From positions 29,675,001 through 29,739,000 of the forward strand of contig CM076147.1 of NCBI GenBank assembly GCA_038025085.1: a stretch of 64,000 nt of DNA, written 5' to 3'. Within the stretch, counting starts at the first letter, position 1. Every line of letters starts with the position of its first letter. The position numbers were made by a program, and so were the translations under genes. The notes under the pieces were generated by a model. The model ran no database searches, was not told where the DNA came from, and was given only the letters and a program-made list of their open reading frames with translations. The stretch is from Tetragonia tetragonoides (lineage: Eukaryota > Streptophyta > Magnoliopsida > Caryophyllales > Aizoaceae). Positions 44,767 through 55,275 of this stretch are shown one piece after another.

Positions 44767-46284
44767 ATGTCAGACCAACTTAATGTTATTGATAAAATTA
44801 ATTTTCAAAAATGGCACATCATTATTTCCATCAAAATTGGAAATGACTTTAATATTAGCACTATTGCTCTCCTTGATAGCGGTGCTGATCAAAACTGTAT
44901 TAGGGAAGGACTAATACCTTCCACTTTTTACGAAAAAACCACAGAAAAACTCCATGGTGCCAATGGAGATCCTCTCAAAATTAAATATAAACTTTCAAAA
45001 GCTTATATTTGTAACGATGGTTATTGTTTCAAGGATACATTCATTCTTGTAAGAAACATTAATTGTGACGTAATATTAGGTACTCCGTTTATTACTCAAA
45101 TTTATCCCTTTAATGTGGACAGAACTCGTGTTCATACAAACATTATGGGAAAGAAATTATCTTTTCAATTTCTCTCTCCTATTTTTCAAAAGGATGTTAT
45201 TTTACTTCAATCATCCTCTATCTACCAACAAATTAATTTAATACAAAACAAAAGATCTCAAATCTTTTTCCTACAAAAGGAAATCTCATATCTAAAGATA
45301 GAAGAACTACTACAAAATCCTTCACTCCAAAAGAAAATATCTGATTTACAAAATATTTTCCAAAACGAAGTTTGTGCTGATATTCCAAATGCATTCTGGG
45401 AAAGGAAAAAACATGTTGTTTCTCTTCCTTATGAGAAAGAATTTTCTGAGCAAAATATCCCCACAAAAGCTAGACCAATTCAGATGAATCATGAAATGCT
45501 TGAATTCTGTAAAAAAGAAATTCAAACACTTCTTGATAAAAATTTAATTCGCCCTTCAAAATCTCTCTGGAGTTGTGCAGCCATTTATGTTATGAATCAA
45601 GCTGAAAAGGAACGTGGCGTTCCCAGATTAGTTATTAATTATAAACCTCTAAGTAAGGTACTTCAATGGATTAGATATCCAATCCCTAATAAAAAAGATT
45701 TATTAAACCGTCTTTATGACGCAAAAATATTTTCAAAATTTGATATGAAAAGTGGATTTTGGCAAATCCAAATTATAGAAGAAGACAAATATAAAACTGT
45801 CTTTACTGTTCCCTTCGGACATTATGAATGGAACGTCATGCCCTTTGGATTAAAAAATGCTCCCTCTGAATTTCAAAATATTATGAATGACATTTTTAAT
45901 CCATATAGTCAATTTATTATAGTTTATATAGATGATGTATTAATTTATTCCACTTCAATAGATCAGCATTTTAAACATCTCGAAACCTTTTTACATGTTA
46001 TAAAGAAAAATGGTCTAGTAGTCTCATTCCCAAAAATGAAATTATTTCAAACAAAAATTCGGTTTTTAGGACATGACATATATCAAGGAACAATTAAACC
46101 TATTACTAGAGCTATAGAATTCGCAAATAAATTCCCTGATGAAATTAAAGATAAAAATCAATTACAAAGATTCCTTGGATGTCTTAATTATGTAGCTGAC
46201 TTTTTTCCTAAATTACGGCAATATTGTGCCTGCCTTAATAAAAGATTACAAAAGAATCCTCCTACTTGGTCTCAGGAGCGTACT
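44767..46284 (+). CDS. Pararetroviral protease-reverse transcriptase polyprotein fragment, open (plus copy 2)
   Basis: An open frame of about 505 viral residues, the best preserved enzymatic part of the locus. It has the aspartic protease with DSGAD at 44875-44889 and ILGTPFI. The RT part has PRLVINYKPL, KFDMKSGFWQIQI, NVMPFGLKNAPSEFQN, YIDD at 45925-45936 and FLGCLNYVADFF. It ends where RNase H would begin, at the right end of the integrant near 46284; the last residues to 46308 are host sequence. The start is arbitrary: in a virus this would be part of a longer polyprotein. RT copies pregenomic RNA into DNA in the virion. Without RNase H, MP and a promoter in front, activity is unlikely. 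Confidence 0.85.
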
Positions 46285-46290
46285 ACACCC

Positions 46291-46320
46291 CATATAACAT
46301 ACAATTAATCTGTATAATAT
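46291..46320 (+). repeat. 30-bp direct repeat flanking the pararetrovirus locus (right)
   Basis: 28 of 30 bases equal to 29463-29492. A few filler bases (caccc) separate it from the viral end. Confidence 0.8.
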
Positions 46321-46330
46321 AATACAAAAA

Positions 46331-46570
46331 CTTGTGTGCACTTAATCCATGGTGGACCAATGGTCTAAATGCCACCCTATACTTCACCTGGAGCCACCCC
46401 CTACTTCTCCCTACTTATAGTGAAGCCACCCCTCTGGCGCCACCCCTCTAATAGTGGAGTCACTCCATACTTCACCTGGAGCCACCCCTCTAATAGTAGA
46501 GCCACTCCTTACTTCACCTGGAACCACCCTTCAAATTTACTTGGTCCATAGTGGACTAAGTCCACACAAG
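46331..46570. mobile_element. 240-bp TIR element carrying a minisatellite
   Basis: The left end cttgtgtgcacttaatccat and right end (inverted) cttgtgtggacttagtccac form imperfect inverted repeats of about 30 bp. Inside, tacttcacctggagccaccc and tctaatagtggag words repeat three to four times. No clear target-site duplication was found. Confidence 0.6.
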
Positions 46571-46676
46571 ACTAACTGAAAATTAAGATTGAAAAAAATA
46601 AAAAATAAAAAAATAAAAAGCAAATATATTTAGCGGAGTACTAGTTTCGTATGTTGATGACGGCACCTTAAATGCT

Positions 46677-47823
46677 TGACAATACTCAAGGATAGACTGA
46701 AGAGGGGGGGTGAATTAAGTTTTAGGGAGTTATTCAAATTTTTTGCGGATTATCAATTTAAGCATAATCTGTTAACCTATTAATTACTACTTTGTTAATA
46801 GCAAAGCAATATAACAAAGCAATAAATAAAGAGACACAGATTTTTACGTGGAAACCTTCTTGAGCTCAACCAAGAAGTAAAACCACGACCTTGGGGGATT
46901 TTCCAAACTCCACTAAGAGCCGTAAACCAAACTCAATACAATAGACCCTAATCTACCGTTGAGCCGTATTTCCTGAATTCAACCCCGAACTCAAGAACCA
47001 AACTACCTACTATGGCAGCCGTATTCTAAATAAACAAATCTTACCAATATGCTTCTCAATAAGCTAAAGTGGTACAATCAAACCTTATGAGAAACTGTGC
47101 TCAAGTATCAAGAGGAATTCCAAGGTAACAGTGAAGGTAACTCGTGCAGTAACAGCCAGGATGCCTCTTATGAAATCACTCAATAAATATCACGTTTTTT
47201 GCTCTATGATTTTGGCTATTATGAAGTCTGAAACCTTTGGCTTATTAGGCAAACTAAATCACCTAGAAACCAATTAGGTTTAAAATACAATAGTTTGTTT
47301 TCCAAGCAAAATAGACTTTCCATAAAACAAACAGTTCTAATTCTACTAGAAATCTTTTTAAAAAGATTTTCTAAATAAAACTCTTATATTTAATATTGAG
47401 TATAAAAAGATAATATTGAGTACTAAAAAGATATTTCTGAAAACAATTTTAGTTAAGTTATTTTATAAAGAAAAACTCTTTAAAATCGTTTTCATAAATA
47501 CACGTATAAAACTTGCATACTCAAGAATACTTGGTAACTTACGTACTGTTACTTCAGCTGTTACCAACTGTACCTTCGATTCCAACCTCAATGACTTAAG
47601 CACGACTTCTCTTACATGAAGTCTAATAAAAGCAATAAAGCCCTAACTTCCAACTTCATGCCATGTTGTTCTTGAATCAATCTTCATTGTATAAACATTA
47701 AGATTATCAAATCACCACATTCTTGATTCCGTTCTTGATTCCTTGTAAACAAAACTTAGCAAGACAATGTTAGCTTGATAAGTGTCAATTATTTATCATC
47801 ATCAAAATCATCATAGCTCAACA
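46677..47823 (-). repeat. 3' LTR of the copia element
   Basis: Minus-strand ends TGTTGAG and TTGTCA. It aligns with 51466-52613 over its whole length with a few per cent differences by eye, so the insertion is fairly young. Confidence 0.88.
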
Positions 47824-47838
47824 AATCCCCCCTTTTTA
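47824..47838 (-). other. Polypurine tract of the copia element
   Basis: Minus-strand aaaaaggggggatt directly before the 3' LTR (TGTTGAG), the normal plus-strand primer position. Confidence 0.75.
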
Positions 47839-48732
47839 ATGATGACAAACAATTGATGCTTATCCAAACATTAAGCATAAACAATGAAACCCAACATGTC
47901 CAAGGAATCAACTTATAAACAGAAAGTTCACATCAATCAAACATCTAGGATCATTATATAACAAAGACCTAGTAGAGAAATAATAGAAGTAAGAAACTAA
48001 GAACTCAAACTAAACATAGCTAGACACGACCATATAAGCATCACAACTCTTCCCCCTTTTGGCATCATCAAAAAGCAAAAGCTGCATAGTGAAATAGAAT
48101 GCAAATGACACACACATATTAAGCCAACTAAGTCACAAACATCACCACCAAGGGTTTAAGCACCTGCAAAAGTAAACCAAGTGATCAACTAGCTCAAACA
48201 AGCAATCTAATGATATTAGTCATTCAAACCAATCAAAGACTCAGCTATAAGAGTCATAAGCTCAAATGCAAACCACCTGGGTAGATGAAATGTGAGGATA
48301 AGAATAGGCTAAAAGGCTCAGTGAATAAGTAGAAAACAGGCTAGGAACAAAGAACATATGATTTCAAGTTCCCTCTCTCCTTTTCGTTTTGCAATTCGAG
48401 TTCCCATCTTGAACCTTGACAAAATATTCCAACGTTCATTGCAAATTCTCTTTCTACCTTAATACCAACCATGTTGCTTCCGTTTTCATGAGAATCATAA
48501 CATCATCTATAACATCATCAAAAATCTTTCTACTTAACCTTCTTAAGAAACATCCAACCTTCAATTAGTTTCGGTAGAGCTATTCACCTATAGTAAGTGA
48601 ATTCAACAATTGCGTGACAAGATAATAATAATCAACCAGTATCAAATAAGAATTGCACAATAATTTCCATACGAGTGGTTCTTTTTTTCTCTTTTCTTTT
48701 TTTCCTTTTTTTTTTAACCTTTTTTTTTTAAC

Positions 48733-48765
<33 letters not shown>

Positions 48766-49548
48766 AACCACTCTATATGTTTAACTAAGAACACTGGTGA
48801 TTTGAACAATATACATACTCAAGCAATTGTAAAAGAAAACTAGCCTCTTGAAGAACATATATTGGTCATAGTAGAACTTTCTTCGACTTTGGTGTTTCCA
48901 TCTAATTTCCCCTATGTTAATGCATGTAGAACCCTGATCACAACCATCTTCATGTTAACTCCCAATTCATTCTTCACAACCCACTTTCACCTTTTTCTTT
49001 TCAATTACAAGAATCACATGCCAAACACTACCGCAACTTCAACTCACCTTCTTCTCATTGTTGAAACAACCTTCAAGGGAAGAGACAAAAAATAGGAAAG
49101 AGAGGTGGGTTTTTATATATGGAAGGATAAAGATAGTGTTTGGGCTAAGTTGGGTGAGTGGGATAATTGGAAAGATATAGGAAGTAGAACCGTCTTATGG
49201 ATATATCAAAATGGAGCAGGGCTTCGGAAAAGAATAAGACGATTTTTTCTTTTATAAGTTAACTGATGGCTAGGTAACAGTTGGGGTAACAGTGGTAATA
49301 CATATGAGCTCTTACCTTGTTACTCAGTTTCAACGTCTGAAGCGTAAGGGTAATATCATCAGATCTTTTGTGAGTCATTACTTACACTTGACGCAAGTGG
49401 TTATGCCAGTTACGGCACGCGAGTTGCTTGTGAGTTGTGACCTACAAAAAGATCTCATATGCACATGGTATATTCACACAAAAGAATACACTTGTTTGCA
49501 AGTTTCCACATAAACTAGCCAATCATTGGGGGTATGAATCATGAACTT
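47839..49548 (-). other. Copia 3' non-coding interior
   Basis: No coding frame of note between the end of pol and the polypurine tract. It contains a long T-rich tract at about 48679-48763 (A-rich on the element's strand). A long 3' non-coding region is common in SIRE/Maximus elements. Confidence 0.6.
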
Positions 49549-49689
49549 TTAGGTCAGTCTAATCATGTCTAACTCAAGCTTTAATCTCTCAAATTGTTCT
49601 CTAATCAAAGATTTTGTTAATATATCAACAATTTGATCCATATTGCAAATAAAATCCACTGGGATATCATGATTATTAGTAAGCTCGCC
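49549..49689 (-). pseudogene. Copia pol C-terminus remnant
   Basis: The minus-strand frame ends with VDFICNMDQIVDILTKSL and REQFERLKLELDMIRLT, then TAA. This is the standard end of copia polyproteins (DQxADIxTKxLxxxxFxxLRxxLGM) after RNase H. Its presence shows the missing pol was deleted from inside the element. Confidence 0.7.
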
Positions 49690-50229
49690 AAAAGATAAGA
49701 AATCATAATGAGCATACAAAAGAAATTGAGATTGAGTTTCTACTTACCTGTCAATTACTTATGATTAAGTTCCTAGAAGCGAACCATGATTTCTCCATGC
49801 TTCAAGAAGGACTTTCATGAAGAATGTGACATCTCGATTTGAGGAAACTTTTGAGGTAACAGACCGGGAAAAACTCAGCAGTGTTTTACACCCGCTTTAG
49901 TGCGTCATCGCTTATTACCTCGTCTGTTACTTCTCGTTGTTTCCCCTCAGCAATTGCATCTCGGAGCTCAGCAACTTGCTCCTTCAAATTCTCATTATTC
50001 ATTGCTTTCTCATCTGGATATGAGTGTACTAGTCCAATCTCAAAATCATTACTTTGATTATCCTGCAAAATTCATCAAATTTCCTCGACACAAAGAATAT
50101 TATATATGGAGTGTATGAGAGACTTACCTACCTTACCTACATAAGGTTATTTCACCTTTATTATTGTCTCTAAACATCACACTTCCACCAACGAAGGCGT
50201 TGAGTGAGAGAATGATTTTAATCTATCTC

Positions 50230-50507
50230 ATGTTATATACATGGAACAACCGCTATCGAGGTACCAAGGGTCGTTCCCCCTCACTCGTGCCTGCAAAACT
50301 TAATTAGGCTTTAGTCTTAGGAACCCATATCTGATTGGGTCCCTTTCTCACAAATTTAACATTCAAATCAGACTTCTTAACCCATATTTGCTTAACCTTT
50401 TTTACATAATCATTGTTACTCTTTCGAGCATAACCATTATTATTCTCAAAGGGTTTTTCTCTCTTTGGGCATTCCACTCTCATGTGACCTGTTCTACCAC
50501 AATACAT
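50230..50507 (-). pseudogene. Copia gag zinc knuckle and protease start
   Basis: CMYCGRTGHMRVECP (CX2CX4HX4C) near 50470-50510 is followed by GPNQIWVPKTK. After a stop, a frame near 50235-50280 reads DPWYLDSGCSMYIT, the copia protease active-site block (WxLDSGCSxHxT) with Tyr for His, then a stop. The remainder of protease and the integrase are absent. Confidence 0.72.
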
Positions 50508-50516
50508 GCAGAGTTT

Positions 50517-51239
50517 TCATTCGGGTAGGTTCACATACTTGCTTTTAGGGTCATAAGCTACCCACGGTCTTTTATATCCCAAGCCTTGCTTATTTCTTTT
50601 ACGGTAACTCTGGAACCATTCAGCAGAAGTTCCCTGATTATTACCTGCAAACCTATTAGCTATTGGCTGGTAACTATGGAACCATTCAGCACAAATTCCC
50701 TGATTGTTACCTGCAGACCTAACTATTACCTCATTCGATTTTAACTTTTTGCAAAGATCAACCTTTTCTTTTTCCAGTATATTAAAATCAGATTTTAATT
50801 TATCAAAATTCAGTTTCATCTCTTCGCAATCAATTGAATCACATAAGTTGGCAGTCCAACTAGCATCAATTTCAATTTGCAATTTATTCAACTTACTAGT
50901 CAAAATCTTATTTTCATTTTCAAGCTTGCAGACGGTTTCGTTCAATTTAAAGATTTCATCTTTGAAGTTTTTATTTCTTCTTTCTAGATCAATTTTCAAA
51001 CTTGTTAAATCCTTCAAATCATTCATTAATGAAAAAAAACCGTCATCAAGTTGAACCTTTTCATCACGAAGATCCATGCAATCACTAATGCAAATACTCA
51101 AAACATTCATCAATTGTTTCTTAGTGAGCAGATGCATTTTCTTTTTAAGAGTTTCAAGGCTTACCTCTTCTTCCTCATCATTGTGGGCCATCAAGCAACG
51201 GAAAGCTTTAGCGTTTGGGTTCTCCGTTGGTTCTTTCAT
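50517..51239 (-). CDS. Copia Gag coiled-coil segment
   Basis: A 240-residue open frame. It begins with FRCLMAHNDEEEEVS, a phrase typical of SIRE/Maximus Gag after the first zinc knuckle, then a long Lys/Glu/Asn-rich coiled coil. The C-terminal third carries an internal repeat (AGNNQGICAEWFHSY and AGNNQGTSAEWFQSY). Its function in a virus-like particle is inference. The N-terminal capsid part is mostly missing. Confidence 0.65.
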   Translation of the reverse strand: MKEPTENPNAKAFRCLMAHNDEEEEVSLETLKKKMHLLTKKQLMNVLSICISDCMDLRDEKVQLDDGFFSLMNDLKDLTSLKIDLERRNKNFKDEIFKLNETVCKLENENKILTSKLNKLQIEIDASWTANLCDSIDCEEMKLNFDKLKSDFNILEKEKVDLCKKLKSNEVIVRSAGNNQGICAEWFHSYQPIANRFAGNNQGTSAEWFQSYRKRNKQGLGYKRPWVAYDPKSKYVNLPE

Positions 51240-51405
51240 CTAAATTGAATCCCCAAACGCAGCTGTAATTGCTTGATTTTCCCTTTTGAATTTTTTTGTC
51301 CTTGATTCTTGGCTGTCCATTGGCTTTAATGAATATTTCCATTCGATTCCTCCAGAAGCAAAAGTGCTTACCTTTCTCGAACTTGTCGTAGTTTGTTGAA
51401 GTCAT
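51208..51405 (-). pseudogene. Copia Gag N-terminus
   Basis: MTSTNYDKFEKGKHFCFWRN followed by RMEIFIKANG matches the conserved opening of copia Gag (FxGxxFxxWKxxMxxFL). Only the first ~30 residues look related; the capsid (UBN2) domain that should follow is gone, and the frame then meets the coiled-coil segment out of phase. Confidence 0.65.
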
Positions 51406-51451
51406 CCTTGTGATCTACTCTCCAGAGATTAAGCTGTACTCAAGAGAACCT

Positions 51452-51463
51452 GCTCTGATACCA
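51452..51463 (-). other. Copia primer binding site
   Basis: TGGTATCAGAGC on the minus strand, two bases inside the 5' LTR, complementary to initiator tRNA-Met. Confidence 0.85.
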
Positions 51464-51465
51464 TT

Positions 51466-52613
51466 TGTTATACTCAAGGATAGACTGAAGAGGGGGGGTG
51501 AATTGAGTCTTAGGGAGTTATTCAAATTTTTCGCGGATTATCAATTTAAGCACAATCTGTTAACCTATTAATTACTACGTTGTTAATAGCAAAGCAATAT
51601 AACAAAGCAATAAATAAAGAGACACAGATTTTTACGTGGAAACCTTCTTGAGCTCAACCAAGAAGTAAAACCACGACCCTGGGGGAATTTCCAACCTCCG
51701 CTAAGAGCCATAAACCAAACTCAATACAATAGACCCTAATCTACCGTTGAGCTGTATTTACTGAATTCAACCCCGAACTCAAGAACCAAACTACCTACTA
51801 TGGCAGTCGTATTCAAAACAAACAAATCTTACCAATATGCTTCTCAATAAGCTAAAGTGGTACAATCAAACCTTATGAGAAACCGTGCTCAAGTATCAAG
51901 AGGAATTCCAAGGTAACAGTGAAGGTAACTCGTGCAGTAACAGCCAGGATGCCTCTTATGAAATCACTCAATAAATATCATGTTTTTTTGCTCTATGATT
52001 TCGGCTATTATGAAGTCTGAAACCTTTGGCTTATATAGGCAAACTAAATCACCTAGAAACCAATTAGGTTTAAAACACAATAGTTTGTTTTCCAAGCAAA
52101 ATAGACTTTCCATAAAACAAACAGTTCTAATTCTACTAGCGATCTTTTTAAAAAGATTTTCTAAATAAAACTATTATATTTAATATTGAGTATAAAAAGA
52201 TAATATTGAGTACTAAAAAGATATTTCTGAAAACAATTTTAGTTAAGTTATTTTATAAAGAAAAACTCTTTAAAATCGTTTTCATAAATACACGTATAAA
52301 ACTTGCGTACTCAAGAATACTTGGTAACTCACGTACTGTTACTTCAGCTGTTACCAACTGTACCTTCGATTCCAACCTCAATGACTTAAGCACGACTTCT
52401 CTTACATGAAGTCTAATAAAAGCAATAAAGCCCTAACTTCCAACTTCATGCCATGTTGTTCTTGAATCAATCTTCATTGTATAAACATTAAGATTATCAA
52501 ATCACAACATTCTTGATTCCGTTCTTGATTCCTTGTAAACAAAACTTAGCAAGACAATGTTAGCTTGATAAGTGTCAATTATTTATCATCGTCAAAATCA
52601 TCATAGCTCAATA
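51466..52613 (-). repeat. 5' LTR of the copia element
   Basis: Partner of 46677-47823. Its outer end reads TATTGAG instead of TGTTGAG, so one terminal base has mutated. Confidence 0.88.
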
Positions 52614-52619
52614 GATGCT

Positions 52620-53544
52620 TCTAATTGTCGCCTCTATATATCTAACTCTAAATATTTTTTCTCTAAATACATGTAGTTAGATGCAATATATTATTGGCCC
52701 AAAATATTAAGTGCTATAAAAACATTGGTCTGACCAAGTTAAAAAAAAAAATATCATTAAAAATTTAGTTTCCTTTATTTAACTTCTAACCTCCCCCTAA
52801 TTCAAAGTCTTATAGTATAATTGGTAAAACGTTGTTTGATTATTTGACCTCTCCTTTTGTTTTATTTTTTTATTATTTGCGACATAGGATGTCGAAGACA
52901 CGGGCCCACCTCATTGTTGGACATCTTTTTATTTACTTGAACTACTTTCCTTAAACGAGTCCGGGCTTTTTCCAACTGCTCAATGGCCCTTCCGCGTTTC
53001 TCAATACTAAACATATAAAACAAACACTAATTATAGTCAAAAGATACGTCTCATTAATAAATTCTTGTTTAGAAGATATGTTCCAAATCTATTAAATGAT
53101 ATTGTTTTTACAAAAACTTAAATGAGATTATACGATTATAAGGCAAAATGACTTTTCATGATGACTGTACGTATTACAAGGGTGGTTTAAAGACATGATG
53201 ACAATCATTCTATTCATATTCCTTTGCTTATTCCAAAGTGAGACGATCTTATACAATAATGATTGCTCTTTTTTTTCCTTTGCCTATCAATGAATTAATT
53301 CCGAAAAAATGCTCACAAAACCAATCGAGTGTATGTTAAAAACCGGTCGTGAACGGTTCTTGAAGTATTTGCTTCGGTTATGGCCGTATGGGTTGACTAA
53401 TTTTTGCTGGGTCATAATCGCCTTTGTTATCAATATTTTTTTCATCTCTAGGCCTTTGTGTAACTCGTCAAAAGTCAACCAATATATTAGGTTTATTTCA
53501 AAGTACATATAATCTTTTCAACTAGAAAAAACTTAATCGAACTA
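52620..53544. other. Intergenic, no recognised gene
   Basis: AT-rich, with scattered short frames without similarity to known proteins. No repeat structure stands out. Confidence 0.6.
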
Positions 53545-53803
53545 AGAGCCTGTTCTCTTCACCTTCTTTTTTTACTAAACTTATCTGCACAATACTGAAT
53601 TGAACTAAAATTTACTGAACTGAACTTAAGTTAGTCCGAACTGAACTTATTTTTACTGAATCTAAAATTACAAAGAGTAAATTTGTGCTTTGGTTTACCG
53701 AAGTGTACAGAATTTTTTCTGAATTGAACTTCTTTTTACTGAACTGAACTGATCTAATTTTACTGAATACTTCAGGGAGAAGTTGAAGAGAACATGGCCT
53801 AAC
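53545..53803. mobile_element. MITE with hAT-like ends (gcctgttctcttca)
   Basis: The left end gagcctgttctcttcacctt is matched in inverted form at 53781-53803 (taggccatgttctcttcaac). The inside is rich in actgaact words. About 259 bp, no coding. Confidence 0.65.
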
Positions 53804-53989
53804 TGAACTGAAATGAAATGAACTGAATTGTTTTTAACTTGACATTTAGCCATTTAAAACTCGTCCAAATTAAACATATTCAATATTAGGCTCATTTGAA
53901 AGTATGCTTTGTAAACTTTCCAATGACATAGGTATTTTCAAGATTTTTTTTTAATAAAAAATTATTGAAGTGATAAAATTTATTCATAT

Positions 53990-54265
53990 TGAACTTAATT
54001 TCACTTAAATTCAGTTCAGTCCAATTCAGTTCAGTTCATGTGTAACTTTATCACTTAGATAACTTTTTATGCCAAAATAAAATCATGATGATAACAATGT
54101 TATCGAACAGCTCTCAATGCATACTCTCAAATGTGTCCAATGTTGAATATATTTGGACGAATTCTAAATGGTTAACGATCAATTTAAAACAAAATAATTC
54201 AGTTCAGCTTAATTCATTTCATTTCATTTCAGTTTTTTTTCCAGTTGAATCAAACAAAGTCTTAA
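53990..54265. mobile_element. ttcagttcag-family MITE, copy 2
   Basis: Shares with 7662-7918 and 55274-55556 the order ttcagttca, tgtaactttatcac, aaatcatgatgat, tggacgaattctaaatggtt and a closing cagttt stretch before atcaaac. Confidence 0.55.
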
Positions 54266-54297
54266 TTAGTTAAACCTCTTAATCCCTTTATATTAAG

Positions 54298-54502
54298 TTT
54301 TGTGCGAGACACCCCATGATAAGAAGGGTCATTTATTTATTTCGAAAGATGATTGGGGTCACTTTTTATTTTACTCTTTAGTTTTTTTTTAAAGAAGATG
54401 GTCACATTTATAGAAATAAATGAGCCACTTACTATAAACTGTATCACCTATTTGTATCGGAAGTTCCCCCAATTTCATTGTGATGAGGTGTCATACACAT
54501 GT
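54298..54502. mobile_element. Short TIR MITE, separate family
   Basis: The left end ttgtgcgagacaccccatga and the inverted right end tgtgtatgacacctcatcac match at most positions. About 205 bp. Confidence 0.5.
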
Positions 54503-54600
54503 TTTTTTTTTTCCTTTCCTTTTTGAACCTTTTATTTAAAACAAAATAAAAGAATGATTTTTAAATGAGGGAATACCATTTGTTTTTCAACGGTATAAGT

Positions 54601-54739
54601 CTTGTTTGAGACCAACTCACCAAAAAAAAAGGGATCACTATTTAGCAATGTAGGGGTCACTTATGATGACTCGTGATCCTTATTTCATTGAAAAGTGGCC
54701 ATGTCTCACCAAAAGTTATGAAAAGATCGTCTATAAAAG
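54601..54739. mobile_element. 139-bp TIR MITE, copy 2 (inverted)
   Basis: Begins cttgtttgagacc and ends gatcgtctataaaag. Reverse-orientation member of the family at 6661-6799 and 61864-62002, with identical core length. Confidence 0.65.
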
Positions 54740-54939
54740 TTTTTGTGTGTTTGTAAAGAGCTTAATACATATATGTAATTATCATTAAGAGCAGTGTCAT
54801 TTAAACCATATATGAAAGTATAAGATAATTTAGTCTTTTAATATTGGACCTCATAATAGTGAGTGTTCTTTTCTACTCAACTAAACTGAATTGAATAGTA
54901 TTATGTGAGAGAAAAAGTAGATCACTAAATTAAGGCTTT

Positions 54940-55061
54940 GTTTAATTCAACTAAATTTCACGGAACTGAACTAAACTTAATGACACTTAACTGAACTGAA
55001 CTTAACTTAACTGCCTTGAATTGAATGGAACTAAATTATAATAATTGTAATTAATTAGTAA

Positions 55062-55151
<90 letters not shown>

Positions 55152-55275
55152 CCGAATGAACTGAACTGAACTGAAGTTAATGACACTGAACTGAATTGAA
55201 CTGAACTTAATGACACTGAATTGGACTGAATTGAACTTAATTTAAGTGCAATTAAGTTGAATCAAACAGAGCCTA
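54940..55275. mobile_element. TIR MITE with an (AAT)n tract inside
   Basis: The left end ggctttgtttaattcaacta and the inverted right end ggctctgtttgattcaactt frame actgaactgaac-rich arms and a perfect (aat)n run at about 55061-55151. Confidence 0.65.

Larger units (their letters stand above)
29493..46290. mobile_element. Endogenous pararetrovirus locus (Caulimoviridae, florendovirus-like), three rearranged partial copies
   Basis: One copy on the minus strand (29493-35514) meets two tandem copies on the plus strand (35515-42017 and 42018-about 46284) head to head. Recognisable modules are the leader, movement protein, coat protein with zinc knuckle, aspartic protease, reverse transcriptase, RNase H, a separate downstream ORF, a TATA-type promoter with poly(A) signals, and a tRNA-Met primer site. 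The order of MP-CP-PR-RT-RH followed by an ORF of unknown function is that of florendoviruses. No single copy is complete and most frames are broken. There is no integrase and no LTR. Caulimovirid integrants arise through host repair. Confidence 0.92.
46677..52613 (-). mobile_element. Ty1/copia LTR retrotransposon, SIRE/Maximus-like, internally deleted
   Basis: Two long direct repeats of about 1.15 kb enclose a ~3.6-kb interior. On the minus strand the element reads 5' LTR (51466-52613), tRNA-Met primer site, gag pieces, the first residues of protease, the last residues of pol, about 1.7 kb of non-coding sequence, polypurine tract and 3' LTR (46677-47823). Integrase, reverse transcriptase and RNase H are missing. 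atgct occurs just outside both ends (46672-46676 and 52615-52619), a likely 5-bp target-site duplication, one base off at the right. Confidence 0.88.

Noticed and set aside
29493..46290. Interpretation as a Ty3/gypsy retrotransposon
   Set aside because: No LTRs and no integrase; a movement protein, an ORF2 and a single primer site at the copy junction are present, all typical of pararetroviruses.
50704..51054. 116-codon plus-strand frame
   Set aside because: Antisense of the copia Gag coiled coil.
46677..52613. Reading the paired 1.15-kb repeats as a plain segmental duplication
   Set aside because: Primer site, polypurine tract, near TG/CA ends and a short flanking duplication show they are LTRs.
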